Shown here piece by piece: positions 27,354 through 35,826 of a stretch of DNA of 64,000 nt. This DNA comes from Catenulispora sp. GP43 (GTDB lineage Bacteria; Actinomycetota; Actinomycetes; Streptomycetales; Catenulisporaceae): NCBI RefSeq assembly GCF_041260665.1, contig NZ_JBGCCT010000025.1, positions 108,465 to 172,464 of the forward strand. The letters are read 5' to 3'. The translations under genes and the position numbers were made by a program. Numbering within the stretch: the stretch's first letter is position 1; every line of letters begins with the position of its first letter. The notes under the pieces are model-generated. The model did not search any database. It was not told where the DNA came from and was given only the letters and a program-made list of their open reading frames with translations.

Positions 27354-29390
27354 TTACAGGCCGGGCGGCGCGGGTGGTTGTGAGGTCTGCGAGGGTTGTG
27401 AGGGTTGCGGAGGCTGTGAGGACTGCGGAGGTTGCGAGGGCTGTAAGGACTCTGAGAAGCCATCGGCAGATCGGGCGTGCGGCAGACGCCACAGCGCGGC
27501 TGCCTGGTGGCGCTGGTCGTCGGTGAGCAGGGTCCGGGCCTTCTCGGCGGCGAACTCGCGGACCAGGGCGTGCAGCGCGTAGCGGCCGTGCCGCGGCGAT
27601 TGGAGCAGGTTCAGGTCGACCAGGCGCTCCAGGATGTCCTCGGCTTCGGCGGACGGACGGCCCAGCAGGGACGCCGCGACTGGAAGGCCCAGTTCTGTGC
27701 CGCTCCACAGACCGAGCAGGCACAGGGCGGTCGCTGAGGTCTCGCCGAGTGCGGTGAAGCCGGCGGCCAGGCTCGCCCGCACGTCGTGGTCGGCGAATCT
27801 GAGTTCGTCCAGGAGCGTGGAGCCGGCGTTTCCGATCGCCGAGTTCGCCAAGCGGGCGGCCAGATCGGCGATCGTCCAGCAGGGCCGCGCGACGAGACGG
27901 CCGGCGGCGGCCCGGATGGCCAGAGGCAGTCCGGCACAGGCCTTCAGGACCTCGTCGGCGGCCTCGGGTTCGGCGGCGGTCCGATCGCTTCCGGCCATCC
28001 GATCGAGCAGGTCGCGCGAATCATCGAGGGTCAGAGGGCTGACAGAGATCCGCAGCGCCCCGGCGGCACCGACGTGCCGGTCCCGCGTGGTCACCAGCAG
28101 CCCGCAGCCCGGCGAGGCCGGAATGAGCGGCGCCAACTGCCTGGCGTCATGGACATCGTCGAGCACGACCAGAACTCGCCGCACGGCCAACAGACTGCGG
28201 TACAGCGCCGCGGACTCCGTTTCGGAGCTCGGCAGATCTCCTGGTGCGATGCCGAGCAGCCGCAGGAACACAGCCAGCACCTGCTCGGCCGAGGCGCCCC
28301 GCATGTCCGCGTAGAGCTGGCCGCCGGGGAACCGGCCGGCCAGCCGGTGGGCCGCGTGCACGGCCAGGGCGCTCTTGCCGACCCCGGCCATGCCGTCGAC
28401 GATCACGGTGTTCGGGCCCGCCGTCGTTCCGATCGTGTCGGTGATGCGGCGTAGCAGGTCCTCGCGGCCGGTGAAGTCGGCGGTGTCCCAGGGCAGGGTG
28501 TGCGGCGTGGGCCAGGCGACATATCCGGCGCTCGGCTCGTCGTGGTCCTCCGCGGCTCTGCCGTCGCTGTCGCCGGCGCCGTCGCTGCCGCTGCCGGTGC
28601 CACTGCCGGTGCCGGTCCCGGTCCCGGTGCCGCCGGGTCCGGCGTCCATCGCCAGAATCCGCTGGTGCAGCGCACGCAATTCGGGGCTCGGTTCCATCCC
28701 CAGATCACGCACCAGCACCGTCCGCAGCAACCGGTACACCTGCAGCGCCTCGACCCGGCGGTCGGCGGCGGCCAGCGCCGACATCAGCAGCGCGTAGGCC
28801 GGCTCGCGGTGCGGATGGTCGGCGGCCAGCCGGCGCAGCGCCGCCGCGGCGTCGGCCGCGCGGCCCAGCGCGATGTCCGCGCGCGCCCGCAGCTCGATCG
28901 CCTCCACCCGCATCTCGGCCCAGGCCGCGGCCTCCTCCAGGTGCAGCAGCTCCGAGGGCACGTCGGCCAGCGGCTCGCCGCGCCACAGCGCCAGCGCCTG
29001 GCCGGCGAAGCGGGCCGCCGAGCGCCAGTCGCCGGCGTCGGCCGCCTCCTGGCCGGCCTGGTAGCGGGCCACGAAGATCCGGGTGTCCAGTTCGGTGGCC
29101 GGGTCGAGCAGGAGCCGGTAGCCCGGCGCGACGGTTTCCAGGCGGCGGGCCTGCGGGCCCAGGCAGCGGCGCAGCCGCATGACGTGGCTGCGCAGCGTCG
29201 TGACCGCCCCGTCGGGCGGATCGGCGCCCCAGACCGCGTCCACCAGCCCGTCCACGCTGACCACCCGGTTGGCCTGGCACAGCAGCGCGGCCAGCAGCGC
29301 CCTGGTCCGCGCCGACGGCAGCGGGACCGGTTCCCCGTCCAGCCGGATGTCCACCGGACCCAGCAGCCCGAACCAAACGGTAGAGCCCAC
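27354..29390 (-). CDS. AfsR/SARP-type transcriptional regulator with NB-ARC ATPase domain
   Basis: 678 residues. An OmpR-type winged helix (residues 5-95) is followed by a bacterial transcriptional activator domain (about 100-245, with LRARADIALGRAADAAAALR and VYRLLRTVLVRDLGMEPSPE). A Gly/Thr/Ser repeat linker leads to an NB-ARC domain with P-loop GMAGVGKSA at about residue 332, LVVLDDVHDARQLAPLIP and ACAGLPLAIRA. Such proteins activate secondary metabolism or development genes. The AfsR-type TPR sensor is missing; the protein ends in a Gln/Pro/Ser repeat. No biosynthetic cluster is adjacent, apart from a lone P450 3 kb away. Confidence 0.9.
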   Translation of the reverse strand: MGSTVWFGLLGPVDIRLDGEPVPLPSARTRALLAALLCQANRVVSVDGLVDAVWGADPPDGAVTTLRSHVMRLRRCLGPQARRLETVAPGYRLLLDPATELDTRIFVARYQAGQEAADAGDWRSAARFAGQALALWRGEPLADVPSELLHLEEAAAWAEMRVEAIELRARADIALGRAADAAAALRRLAADHPHREPAYALLMSALAAADRRVEALQVYRLLRTVLVRDLGMEPSPELRALHQRILAMDAGPGGTGTGTGTGSGTGSGSDGAGDSDGRAAEDHDEPSAGYVAWPTPHTLPWDTADFTGREDLLRRITDTIGTTAGPNTVIVDGMAGVGKSALAVHAAHRLAGRFPGGQLYADMRGASAEQVLAVFLRLLGIAPGDLPSSETESAALYRSLLAVRRVLVVLDDVHDARQLAPLIPASPGCGLLVTTRDRHVGAAGALRISVSPLTLDDSRDLLDRMAGSDRTAAEPEAADEVLKACAGLPLAIRAAAGRLVARPCWTIADLAARLANSAIGNAGSTLLDELRFADHDVRASLAAGFTALGETSATALCLLGLWSGTELGLPVAASLLGRPSAEAEDILERLVDLNLLQSPRHGRYALHALVREFAAEKARTLLTDDQRHQAAALWRLPHARSADGFSESLQPSQPPQSSQPPQPSQPSQTSQPPAPPGL
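27374..27454 (-). repeat. Nine-base repeat encoding the Gln/Pro/Ser tail of the SARP protein
   Basis: About nine degenerate 9-base units (minus-strand consensus CRCARYCYT). In the SARP frame they give repeating Ser-Gln-Pro triplets; being multiples of three, copy-number change would not shift the frame. They lie exactly between the SARP domains and the esterase remnant. Confidence 0.75.
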
Positions 29391-29739
29391 CCCCGCGCCC
29401 CTTCCCCCAAACCCTTGTTCAACAGGTATTCAACACCAAACCGCGAGACTGGCGCGGTCATATGTCGACGCAAGCGCCTTACGCTCGCTGTCCGCGACAC
29501 TCGGGGGAGGTGAAGAGTGACGAACGCAGCTGTGGTGCGCGTGTGCCACACCCCGGCTCGTCACCCGCTCACCCGCGAGGCCTCGTCGGCCTCGATCTCA
29601 CACCGGAGCCACACACCGGCGGGATTCCCGTTGTCCGGCACCGGTTTCGCCTACTACAGCGTCGGCGGGTGGGCCCAGGACTGAACGTCACCCCTCTCGT
29701 CCACGCAGTTCACATCACTCGGGGAGTTGTCTCAACACC
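29391..29739. promoter_or_regulatory. Divergent intergenic region, SARP and S53 protease genes
   Basis: 349 bases without a convincing gene. Two related copies of CACTCGGGGAG (near 29500 and 29715) are the only repeated element noticed. The second lies just upstream of the protease start. No clear -35/-10 pair was fixed. Confidence 0.35.
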
Positions 29740-32637
29740 ATGTCTCACGCCGCAAAGAAGCGCTCGAAGATACTGGCCGTCGGTTCCATACCGATGGCCA
29801 CGGCCGTCATCGCGGCCGTCGGCATGTCGTCCGCGCAGGCCCAGAGCAACGACACGACCAACAACGGCCACACCGACTCGCTCGGCCGGGTCGCGGTCGC
29901 CGGGACCCAGCCCGACTGGGCGACCCCGGCCACCGAGAAGGCCGCCGTGCCGGCCACCCAGACCATCAGCACCCGGGTGTACCTGGCGGGCCAGAACCAG
30001 GGCCAGCTGGCGGCGCTGGCGCAGTCGGTCACCGACCCGAGCAGCCCGAACTACCACAAGTACCTGAGCACCTCGCAGGTACAGTCCGAGTTCGGCGCGA
30101 CCGCCGCGCAGATCAAGACGGTCACCGACTGGGCCAAGGGCGCCGGCCTGACCGTCAAGAACGTCGCCGACAGCTGGATCGACCTGCAGGGCGAGGCCTC
30201 GGTGGTGCAGGCCGCCTTCGGCACCAAGCTGGCCAACTACACCGCGCCCGACGGCCAGGCGCACTACGCGCCGGCCACGGCCGCGATGGTCCCGGCCAAC
30301 GTCGCCAACGCGATCTCGGGCATCTCCGGGCTCTACGACGCGCCGAAGTTCCACACCCCCGGCGCCGTGCAGTCCCCGGCCACCGCCTCGCACCCGGCCT
30401 CGACCACCTTCGACACCTCGTGGTGCGCGACGTCGTGGGGCTCGAAGAGCTACGACGGCATCCCGGCGCCGATCTGCGGCTACGACTCCGCGCAGCTGCG
30501 CGGCGCCTACGGCGTGGCCAACTCCGGCCTGACCGGCAAGGGCGCGACCGTCGCGATCGTGGACGCCTACACCAGCGGGACCATGGCGCAGGACGAGACG
30601 ACGTACAACAACCAGTTCCACCAGCAGCAGTTCCGCCCGGGGCAGTACCGCGAGGTGACGAACACCGCGGCGTACAACAACCAGAGCAGCTGCCACCCGG
30701 ACACGTGGGCGGAGGAGCAGAGCCTGGACGTCGAGGCCGTGCACAACATGGCCCCGGACGCCAATGTCGTCTACGTCGGCGCGGCCTCCTGCGAGGACAA
30801 CGACCTGATGGCGGCCTACGAGTACGTGGTCAACACGCACGCCGCCGACATCGTGTCCGTCTCCATCGGCGGCCTGATGCACACCAACGGCTGGAACCAG
30901 GACGCGGCCACCACCGCCGCCTTCGACCGCATCTTCATGAAGGGCGCGGTCCAGGGCATCGGCTTCAACTTCTCCACCGGCGACTGCGGCGACGACGACC
31001 CGGCCAACGCGGCCACCGGCCGCAACTGCGACTCGGGGTCCGCGGGCCGGCAGACCGAGTACCCGGCCAGCTCACCGTGGGTCACCGCGGTCGGCGGCAC
31101 GGCGCTGAAGGTCGACGCGAACAACAACTACGGGGGCGAAGAGCCCTGGGGCGACTACGAGACCCCCGCGGGCAGCCCCAGCAGCCTGAAGCCCGGGCAG
31201 TTCACCGGCGGTGGCGGCGGCGGTACCTCGACCGACATCGGGCAGCCGTTCTACCAGCGCGGCGTGGTCCCCACCAGCATGTCGCAGACCGCCCCGAACG
31301 GCGCGCACCTGAACACCCCGATGCGCACCATCCCGGACGTCGCGATGGACGCCGACCCGCTGACCGGCATGGCGCTGTTCCACACCGCCGGCGGGCAGCC
31401 GGAGTGGACCCCGATGGGCGGCACCTCGCTGGCCGCGCCGCTGTTCGCCGCCGAGACCGCGCTGCAGATGCAGGCGCACGGCGGCACGGCGCCGGGCTTC
31501 GAGAACCCGACGATCTACGCGAACGCCGGCAAGTTCCGGGACGTCTCCGCGAACGACAACATGTACACGATCATCCCCGAGGGCTCCCAGGTCCAGGAGG
31601 AGATCATGGGCCACGACACGTCGCTGCGCGCCGGCGCCGGCTACGACGAGGCCACCGGCCTGGGCTCGCCGACCCTGGCGTACCTGCAGGGCTCCTACGA
31701 CGCCAACCGCGTGGGCCGCATCGCCGGTGACGACCGGTACCAGACCGGCATCCAGATCTCGCAGCAGCAGTACCGGAACAGCGGCTCGGCCGACAACGTC
31801 GTGCTGGCCGTGGGCACCAACTTCCCGGACGCGCTGTCCGGCGCCCCGCTGGCCAAGAAGGTCGGCGGCCCGCTGCTGCTGACCCCGGGCAACGTGGTGG
31901 ACGCGCAGGTCGTCGCCGAGATCCACCGGGTCCTCAAGCCCGGCGGCAAGGTCTACGTCCTGGGCGGCACCGGCGCCATCAGCCAGACCGTGGTCAACGG
32001 CCTGGGCCTGCCGGCCGGCCAGATCACCCGCATCGGCGGCGTGGACCGGTACGACACCTCGCTGAAGATCGCGGCGGCCATGGGCAACCCGGACCACGTG
32101 GTCCTGGCCACCGGCACCGGCTTCGCCGACGCGCTGTCCGCCGGCCCGCTGGCGGGCAACACGTTCGCCGACAACGGTGCGCCGGCGGCGATCCTGCTCA
32201 CCGACGACAAGGTCATGAACCCGGCGGTGGCGAACTACGCGCACCACGCCAAGGCCGTGGCCGCGGTCGGCGCCCAGGCCGTCACCGCCGCGGCGAACGC
32301 CCACATCCCGAACGTCACGGGCTTCGCCGGCTACGACCGTTTCGACACCGCCGCCCGCGTGGCCGCCACCTTCCACGGCGAGCACATCGCGGGTGTGGCC
32401 ACCGGCCTGAACTTCGCCGACGCCCTCACCGGCGCCGCGCAGCTCGCCGAGGCCGACGGCCCGCTGGTCCTGACCAACGTCACCAACCTGCCCTCCTTCT
32501 CGGCCAACGCCCTGCACGGCATCGGCGCCTCGCTGGGCGGCGCGGGCCTGATCGAGATCTTCGGCGGCCCGGTGGCCATCAACCAGGCCACCGAGTACGC
32601 GATCGCGGGCGCGGCCGGCGCCATCGCCGAGGGCTGA
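29740..32637 (+). CDS. Secreted S53 (kumamolisin/sedolisin) protease with cell-wall-binding repeats 2
   Basis: 965 residues. A signal peptide is followed by a pro-kumamolisin propeptide (about 60-200, with SSPNYHKYLSTSQ and FGTKLANYTAPDG). The S53 catalytic domain carries Glu326 and Asp330 (EEQSLDVE), oxyanion Asp415 (STGD) and Ser563 (GGTSLAAP). The Ca-binding end lies near DEATGLGSP. From about residue 655 three CWB2 repeats follow, each opening with a (R/F)(I/A)(A/G)G-DR(Y/F) motif. S53 enzymes are active at acid pH; CWB2 repeats would hold this one on the wall. A strong terminator follows. Confidence 0.93.
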   Translation: MSHAAKKRSKILAVGSIPMATAVIAAVGMSSAQAQSNDTTNNGHTDSLGRVAVAGTQPDWATPATEKAAVPATQTISTRVYLAGQNQGQLAALAQSVTDPSSPNYHKYLSTSQVQSEFGATAAQIKTVTDWAKGAGLTVKNVADSWIDLQGEASVVQAAFGTKLANYTAPDGQAHYAPATAAMVPANVANAISGISGLYDAPKFHTPGAVQSPATASHPASTTFDTSWCATSWGSKSYDGIPAPICGYDSAQLRGAYGVANSGLTGKGATVAIVDAYTSGTMAQDETTYNNQFHQQQFRPGQYREVTNTAAYNNQSSCHPDTWAEEQSLDVEAVHNMAPDANVVYVGAASCEDNDLMAAYEYVVNTHAADIVSVSIGGLMHTNGWNQDAATTAAFDRIFMKGAVQGIGFNFSTGDCGDDDPANAATGRNCDSGSAGRQTEYPASSPWVTAVGGTALKVDANNNYGGEEPWGDYETPAGSPSSLKPGQFTGGGGGGTSTDIGQPFYQRGVVPTSMSQTAPNGAHLNTPMRTIPDVAMDADPLTGMALFHTAGGQPEWTPMGGTSLAAPLFAAETALQMQAHGGTAPGFENPTIYANAGKFRDVSANDNMYTIIPEGSQVQEEIMGHDTSLRAGAGYDEATGLGSPTLAYLQGSYDANRVGRIAGDDRYQTGIQISQQQYRNSGSADNVVLAVGTNFPDALSGAPLAKKVGGPLLLTPGNVVDAQVVAEIHRVLKPGGKVYVLGGTGAISQTVVNGLGLPAGQITRIGGVDRYDTSLKIAAAMGNPDHVVLATGTGFADALSAGPLAGNTFADNGAPAAILLTDDKVMNPAVANYAHHAKAVAAVGAQAVTAAANAHIPNVTGFAGYDRFDTAARVAATFHGEHIAGVATGLNFADALTGAAQLAEADGPLVLTNVTNLPSFSANALHGIGASLGGAGLIEIFGGPVAINQATEYAIAGAAGAIAEG

Positions 32638-32659
32638 TACCGCGACTGACACGGCCTGA

Positions 32660-32697
32660 GTCCGCGCCCCGCCTGCCCGGCGGGGCGCGGACTTTTT
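32660..32697 (+). terminator. Intrinsic terminator after the S53 protease
   Basis: GTCCGCGCCCCGCC pairs with GGCGGGGCGCGGAC (14 bp, loop TGCCC), followed directly by TTTTT. It is one of the few hairpins in the window with a proper U-tract, and it lies 22 bases after the stop codon. Confidence 0.92.
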
Positions 32698-32803
32698 GGC
32701 GCCCCTGACGATGTGCCGGCATGAACCATGACCGGACTGAGCAACTACCGGGTGGACGAGTCGCCCCGCCACCTGTCTCAAACCTCTGCCGAAGGAGCCG
32801 CGC

Positions 32804-34063
32804 ATGGAACCGGACGCCACCGCCCGGGAAGCCTGTCCGAGGCACCGTCTGGACCCCCTGGGCGGCAGCCCGCACGCGCAGAACGCGCGCTGGCTGACCG
32901 AGGGCCCGACGCTGCGCGTGCTGATGCCCGGGGACGTCCCCGGCGCGATGGTCCTCGGGCACGCCGCGCTGAAGCAGTTCCTGGCCTCCCCCGACGTCTC
33001 GAAGGACCCGGCGAACTTCGCCGAGTACCAGCAGGGCCGCGTGCCCGAGGGGTGGCCGCTGTCCGGGTTCACGCTGCCGCGCAGCATGCTGACCGCCGAC
33101 GGCGCCGAGCACCGGCGGCTGCGGTCGGTCATCGGGAACACGTTCACGCGCAGCCGTATCAAAGCCCTGCGTCCGGTGGTCGAGGCGCTGGTCGAGCGGC
33201 TGCTGGAGGAGTTGGCGCAGGCCGCGCAGGCGTCCCCGGACGGGGTGGTCGACCTGCGGGCGCGGTTCGCGATGCCCTTGCCGCTGGAGGTGATCTGCGA
33301 GCTGCTGGGCATCCCGGCGGCGGCCCGCGCCAGGCTGCACGAGATCGCCTCGCTGCTCATCAACACCGACGTCGAACCCGCCCTGGTGATCGCCGCGAGC
33401 CAGGAGATGATCGCGATCCTGTCCGCGATCGTGGCCGAGCGCACGCGGCAGCCGCGGCAGGACCTGCTCAGCGAGATGATCGCGCGCACCGACGACCCGG
33501 CGCTGCTGAGCGTGGAGGAGCTGACCGCGACCCTGCGGAGCCTGTTCATCGCCGGCCACGAGACGACCATGGGACTGGTGATGAACGCGGTGCGGGCGCT
33601 GTGCGCGCACCGGGAGGCGCTGGAAGCGGTCCGGCAGGGCAAGGCGAGCTGGCCGGCGGTGGTCGAGGAGACGCTGCGCTGGGACGACCCGGTGAGCTAC
33701 TTCCCGATGCGGTACCCGACCAAGGACATGGACATCGCAGGGCACTGCGTCGAGGCGGGCACGGCGGTCCTGGCGGGCTACTCGGCGGCCGGACGGGACC
33801 CTGCGGCCTACGGGCCGGACGCGGACCGGTTCGACGTGACGCGCGAGGAGCCGGTGGAGCTGCTGGCGTTCGGATACGGGCCGCACTACTGCCCGGGCGC
33901 GCCCTTGGCACGGCTGGAGGCGGAGATCGCGCTGGCGCGGCTGTTCGAGCGGTTCCCGGAGCTGGACGTGGCGGTGAGCGAGGCGGAGCTGGAGTATTCG
34001 CACACGTTCGTGGGGAACGTCGTGGTCGCGCTGCCGGTGCGGCTGGGGGTTGATCGGGGGTGA
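32804..34063 (+). CDS. Cytochrome P450
   Basis: 419 residues, bacterial soluble class. The I-helix oxygen-activation motif is AGHETT (A250-T255), the K-helix ExxR is EETLR, and the haem loop FGYGPHYCPG places the axial Cys at 363. GAAGGAG precedes the ATG. It would hydroxylate or otherwise oxidise a small substrate using an external ferredoxin; no ferredoxin or reductase gene is adjacent, so redox partners must come from elsewhere. Substrate unknown. It stands alone between a terminator and a convergent dehydrogenase. Confidence 0.93.
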   Translation: MEPDATAREACPRHRLDPLGGSPHAQNARWLTEGPTLRVLMPGDVPGAMVLGHAALKQFLASPDVSKDPANFAEYQQGRVPEGWPLSGFTLPRSMLTADGAEHRRLRSVIGNTFTRSRIKALRPVVEALVERLLEELAQAAQASPDGVVDLRARFAMPLPLEVICELLGIPAAARARLHEIASLLINTDVEPALVIAASQEMIAILSAIVAERTRQPRQDLLSEMIARTDDPALLSVEELTATLRSLFIAGHETTMGLVMNAVRALCAHREALEAVRQGKASWPAVVEETLRWDDPVSYFPMRYPTKDMDIAGHCVEAGTAVLAGYSAAGRDPAAYGPDADRFDVTREEPVELLAFGYGPHYCPGAPLARLEAEIALARLFERFPELDVAVSEAELEYSHTFVGNVVVALPVRLGVDRG

Positions 34064-34271
34064 GGGGCGAGTGGCTCAGGGCTCTGGCACCGGCGGCACG
34101 GACCAGTCCCGGATCGGGCGGCAAGGCGGCGAGATCCTCGGCAGCACGCACGGCCTCCTCGGCCCGGTCGAGCACGGTCCGTGCGCGCCGGCACCCACAC
34201 CGGTTGCCTACCCCATCGCCACCTTATGCGGATCAGAACGCTGAGGCGGCGCCATCCTGCAAGCCGGCCGG

Positions 34272-35225
34272 TCAGGTCATCAGACGGACCGGGCTGCCCG
34301 CCTGGAAGGCGGCGATGTCGGCGACGGCGTCCTGGTAGAACGTCTGGTAGAGCTCGCGGGACACGTACCCGATGTGCGGAGTGAGCAGCGCGTTCGGCAG
34401 CGTCCTGAGCGGATGGTCGGCGGGGAGCGGCTCGGTGTCGTAGACGTCGATCGCGGCCCCGCCGATCCGGTTGCCGCGCAGCGCCTCGATGAGCGCGGCC
34501 TCGTCGACGATCGGCCCGCGCGAGGTGTTGACCAGGATCGCCGAGTCCTTCATCGCGGCCAGCTCGGCGGCCCCGACCAGCCCGCTCGAGCGCCCGCTGA
34601 GCACGAGGTGGACGCTGAGCACGTCGCTGCCAGCGAACAGCTCCTCCTTCGTCACCGCCCGCACCCCGTGCCCGGCCGCCTTCTCGGCGGTGAGGTTCTG
34701 GCTCCACGCGATCGTCTCCATGCCGAACGCCTGCCCGACGCGCGCCACCGCGGACCCGATGTTCCCCAGCCCCAGCAGACCAAGGGTCTTGCCGCGCAGC
34801 CCGGAACCCAGCCCCACCTGCCAGCCGCCGACGCGCATCGAGGCCGCCTCCTGCGGCAGGTTCCGCACCGCGGCCAGGATCAGGGCCCACGTGAGCTCGA
34901 TGGTCGGCGCCGGGGAGTACCCGGTCCCGCAGACCGTGACACCCAGCCGCCGGGCCGCGTCCAGGTCGATGGCGGCGTTGCGCGGACCGGTGCTGACCAG
35001 CAGACGCAGATCGCCCAGCCGCTCCAGCACGTCGGCCCGGAAGCGGGTGCGCTCGCGCATCGCGACGATCACGTCGAAGCCCGCCAGGGCGCGGACGGCG
35101 GCGTCGGAGTCGGCGAAGGGGGTGGTGAACACGGTGGTCTCGGCGTGCAGGGACGGCCAGTCGGCCAGGGTCAGGGCGACGTTCTGGTAGTCGTCGAGGA
35201 TGGCGATCTTGGTGGAGGTGGGCAC
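34272..35225 (-). CDS. D-isomer-specific 2-hydroxyacid dehydrogenase
   Basis: 317 residues. The NAD-binding fold has the motif GLLGLGNIGSAVAR. The catalytic triad of the family is present as Arg236 (NTSRGPIVDE), Glu265 (DTEPLP) and His284 (TPHIGY). It interconverts a 2-keto acid and a D-2-hydroxy acid with NAD(P)H; phosphoglycerate, glyoxylate and hydroxypyruvate enzymes share these motifs, so the substrate is open. It is divergent from a MarR regulator with a 91-base shared control region, suggesting regulation by it. Confidence 0.9.
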   Translation of the reverse strand: MPTSTKIAILDDYQNVALTLADWPSLHAETTVFTTPFADSDAAVRALAGFDVIVAMRERTRFRADVLERLGDLRLLVSTGPRNAAIDLDAARRLGVTVCGTGYSPAPTIELTWALILAAVRNLPQEAASMRVGGWQVGLGSGLRGKTLGLLGLGNIGSAVARVGQAFGMETIAWSQNLTAEKAAGHGVRAVTKEELFAGSDVLSVHLVLSGRSSGLVGAAELAAMKDSAILVNTSRGPIVDEAALIEALRGNRIGGAAIDVYDTEPLPADHPLRTLPNALLTPHIGYVSRELYQTFYQDAVADIAAFQAGSPVRLMT

Positions 35226-35316
35226 GGGGGAAAGCCTCTCACCTTCCTGTGCCGTCCATCCCTCAGCCCGGCGGAATCAACTTGACGTAAGCCTCTAATT
35301 GTTCGACCATCTAATC

Positions 35317-35805
35317 ATGAGTGAGTCGAACCAACTGTCCGGGCTGCCCGCCGAGCGGGTGGTCGACGCTGTGCAGGTGCTGGTGCGCCTGCGGCGGTCG
35401 CTGGAGCGGGTGGACACCGGCTTGAGCCTGCCGCAGTACCAGCTGCTGTCGATGGTGCGGGGCGGCGGGGAACGGTCGGCGCGGCTGGCCGACAAGCTCG
35501 CGGTGCGCAAGCCGACGCTGACGGCCGCCGCCGATGCGCTGGTGGCCGCCGGGCTGCTGGAGCGGGAAGCCGACCCCGGGGACCGGCGGGTGGTCCGGGT
35601 GCGGATTACCGAGGCCGGTTTGGCCGCTGTACGCAATGCCGAGGAGCAGTTGGCCGCCGCGTTGGCGCCGCTGTTCGGCGACGCGGCCTCGCACCTGGAG
35701 GGCGGCGCGGAGGCGCTGCTGGACTGCTTCGACGCGCTGGGCGGGGCCCTGGACCGGCGGTTCGCCGAGCATCGGGCCCGGCATCTGGCGGCGCAGGCCG
35801 AATAA
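35317..35805 (+). CDS. MarR-family transcriptional regulator next to an ABC exporter
   Basis: 162 residues from ATG 35317; an in-frame TTG at 35299 is less likely. It has a winged helix with SLPQYQLLSMVRGGGERSAR, VRKPTLTAAADALVAAGLL, and the wing DPGDRRVVRVRITEAG. TCTAAT occurs twice, 16 bases apart, just before the start, a possible operator. The exporter gene begins about 20 bases downstream on the same strand, the usual layout of drug-responsive marR-exporter operons. Confidence 0.9.
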   Translation: MSESNQLSGLPAERVVDAVQVLVRLRRSLERVDTGLSLPQYQLLSMVRGGGERSARLADKLAVRKPTLTAAADALVAAGLLEREADPGDRRVVRVRITEAGLAAVRNAEEQLAAALAPLFGDAASHLEGGAEALLDCFDALGGALDRRFAEHRARHLAAQAE

Positions 35806-35826
35806 GAACGACGACTAGGGGTGGAT

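Noticed and set aside
29462..30067. Plus-strand frame running into the S53 protease gene
   Set aside because: Out of frame with the protease and low-complexity beyond its start; treated as intergenic.
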